This document shows, in pieces, positions 62,743 to 64,000 of a stretch of DNA of 64,000 nt. The position numbers were made by a program, and so were the translations under genes. The stretch comes from Acanthochromis polyacanthus (lineage: Eukaryota; Chordata; Actinopteri; Pomacentridae), in assembly GCF_021347895.1 (NCBI RefSeq), contig NC_067129.1:34509690-34573689 (forward strand). The letters are read 5' to 3'. The notes under the pieces were generated by a model that saw only the letters and a list, made by a program, of their open reading frames with translations, was not told the DNA's origin and did not search any database. Positions within the stretch are counted from its first letter, which is position 1, and each line of letters begins with the position of its first letter.

Positions 62743-63285
62743 GTAAGTTGAGTATCAGATCTCTTTATTTGTCATTCAAAACGTAAAACAACGTTAATGA
62801 TAGGTAACTTTCATTTCTGTAAGGGCATGTGTGTTGATCAGTGCTGCTAACGGGTCTGTTTGAAGTAGTTTACAATGTTTAAAATGCCGTTTCTGTCGCC
62901 CCCTGTCGCTCGCAGCTAACGCAAGCTAGCCTGCTAACTAACAACAAAGTGAACATGTCTGGTTCTAAGTCTCACGGAGCGACGTTTTAGGAGAATTATT
63001 TTACTGTTTTATAAAGCTCTGAGTGTTGGTTTGTGGTTTTCTGCCTCTGCGCTGAAACAGAGCAACGCTGCCAAATGTTAGCTCATTAGCCTGAGCTTCG
63101 CTACCACCAGTAATTGTTCGTTTATTAACAAAACTAAAGCAAATAAAGAAAACACACCGACTGAGAGTGGAACTACTGCTGTCATGATATCAAACTTATG
63201 ATTTTGGTTAGACACCTGCTTAAATATATCGGTATCTATGCGGTACGGTAGCAAAAACAGCGACACGTTAATGAATGCAACACAT
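62743..63285 (+). other. Start of intron 1 of the unidentified gene
   Basis: CpG-rich at first (GTCGCTCGCAGCTAACG), then AT-rich. No exon is seen. Confidence 0.4.
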
Positions 63286-63289
63286 ACAC

Positions 63290-64000
63290 ACGTGGACAAA
63301 ATTGTTGGTACCCCTCAGTTAAAGAAGGAAAAACCCACAATTCTCACTGAAATCACTTGAAACTCACAAAAGTAACAATAAATAAAAATTTATTGAAAAT
63401 TAAATAATCAAAAACAGCCATTACTTTTGAATTGTTGATTAACATAATTATTTAAAAAAACAAACTAATGAAACAGGCCTGGACAAAAATGATGGTACCT
63501 CTATAAAAGATTGAAAACTATTTGACCAGAGTGACATGATTAACTCAGGTGTGTCATTTAATTGACATCACAGGTGTTTCCAAACTCATAATCAGTCAGT
63601 CTGCCTATTTAAAGGGAGACAAGTAGTCACCCTGCTGTTTGGTGAAAAGGTGTGTACCACACTGAACATGGACAACAGAAAGCGAAGGAGAGAATTGTCC
63701 CAGGACATCCGAAAAAAAATGATAGACAAACATCTTAAAGGTAAAGGCTATAAGACCATCTCTAAACAGCTTGAAGTTCCTGTGACAACAGTGGCTCATA
63801 TTATTCAGAAGTTCAAGACCCACGGGACAGTAGCCAACCTCCCTGGACGTGGCCGCAAGAGGAAAATTGATGACAAATTGAAGAGACGGATCGTTGGAAT
63901 TGTATCCAAAGAGCCCAGAGCAACCTCCAAAGAAATTAAAGGTGAACTCCAAGGCCAAGGTACATCAGTGTCAGATCGCACCATTCGTCGTCGTTTGAGC
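63290..64000 (+). mobile_element. Tc1-like transposon, cut by the window edge
   Basis: The left TIR, CACACGTGGACAAAATTGTT and GGTACCCCTCAGTTAAAG, follows a TA. An AT-rich 5' region and an open transposase frame follow. The right half lies outside the window. Confidence 0.85.
63668..64000 (+). CDS. Tc1-like transposase N-terminus, open to the window end
   Basis: 111 codons without a stop: MDNRKRRRELSQDIRKKMID, KGYKTISKQLEVPVTTVAHI (first helix-turn-helix), GTVANLPGRGRKRKIDDKLK (GRPR-like hinge and nuclear signal), and KEPRATSKEIKGELQ with VSDRTIRRRLS (second helix-turn-helix). These are the paired-like DNA-binding domains of Tc1 transposases; the DDE core would lie beyond 64000. No lesion is seen in this part. 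Confidence 0.92.
   Translation, partial: MDNRKRRRELSQDIRKKMIDKHLKGKGYKTISKQLEVPVTTVAHIIQKFKTHGTVANLPGRGRKRKIDDKLKRRIVGIVSKEPRATSKEIKGELQGQGTSVSDRTIRRRLS

Overview
The window looks like a teleost fish chromosome, probably percomorph-like. It holds few host exons, spread thinly among large introns. The rest is a dense mix of Tc1/mariner, hAT, Harbinger-like and TTAA-target DNA transposons, several LINE clades, a tRNA-type SINE, and many micro- and minisatellites. No prokaryotic, organellar or CRISPR signal is visible.

Host genes, left to right: (1) the last coding exon of a ccdc65/drc2-like ciliary gene (+, ends 1659); (2) an unrecognised, apparently broken gene (+, about 2.99-7.16 kb) with a triple-CCAAT promoter, whose intron carries a complete hAT element; (3) an intronless hsp30-type small heat-shock gene (+, 9320-9982) with heat-shock element, TATA box and poly(A) signal; (4) fam53c (-, coding exons 19170-26854, non-coding first exon at 34793 in a CpG-rich promoter); (5) a histone-mRNA stem-loop binding protein gene, best matching slbp2 (-, nine coding exons, 43510-57659); (6) the first exon of an unidentified gene (+, ATG at 62725), whose promoter lies directly beside a LINE insertion. 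Neighbouring genes show no evident shared function, except that slbp2 acts in histone mRNA metabolism and FAM53 proteins are nuclear.

Mobile elements: 3.1-6.4 kb is an hAT transposon with an exact 8-bp target duplication, itself hit by a second TIR element. An L2-like LINE lies at 11.3-12.7 kb. The fam53c introns (22-34 kb) hold at least three hAT copies, two with exact 8-bp duplications. One of them is a nest containing a TIR element, a probable solo LTR and a hairpin element. They also hold two transposase-derived miniature elements and a 3-kb ACAAAGAGACACAAA-type minisatellite interrupted by an 859-bp element with about 305-bp TIRs. Between fam53c and slbp2 lie a nearly full-length Tc1 copy, a composite locus with HECT-like and integrase-like remnants facing each other (38.4-40.8 kb), LINE fragments and a SINE. 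The slbp2 introns carry degenerate minisatellites and a TTAA hairpin element nested in a Harbinger-like element. The right end has an RNase H-bearing LINE and a Tc1 element cut by the window edge.

The observations most worth a second look are the HECT/integrase locus, the frame-breaking start of fam53c, a 38-bp perfect palindrome in the unrecognised gene, the long-TIR element inside the minisatellite, and transposase fragments kept open inside miniature elements.
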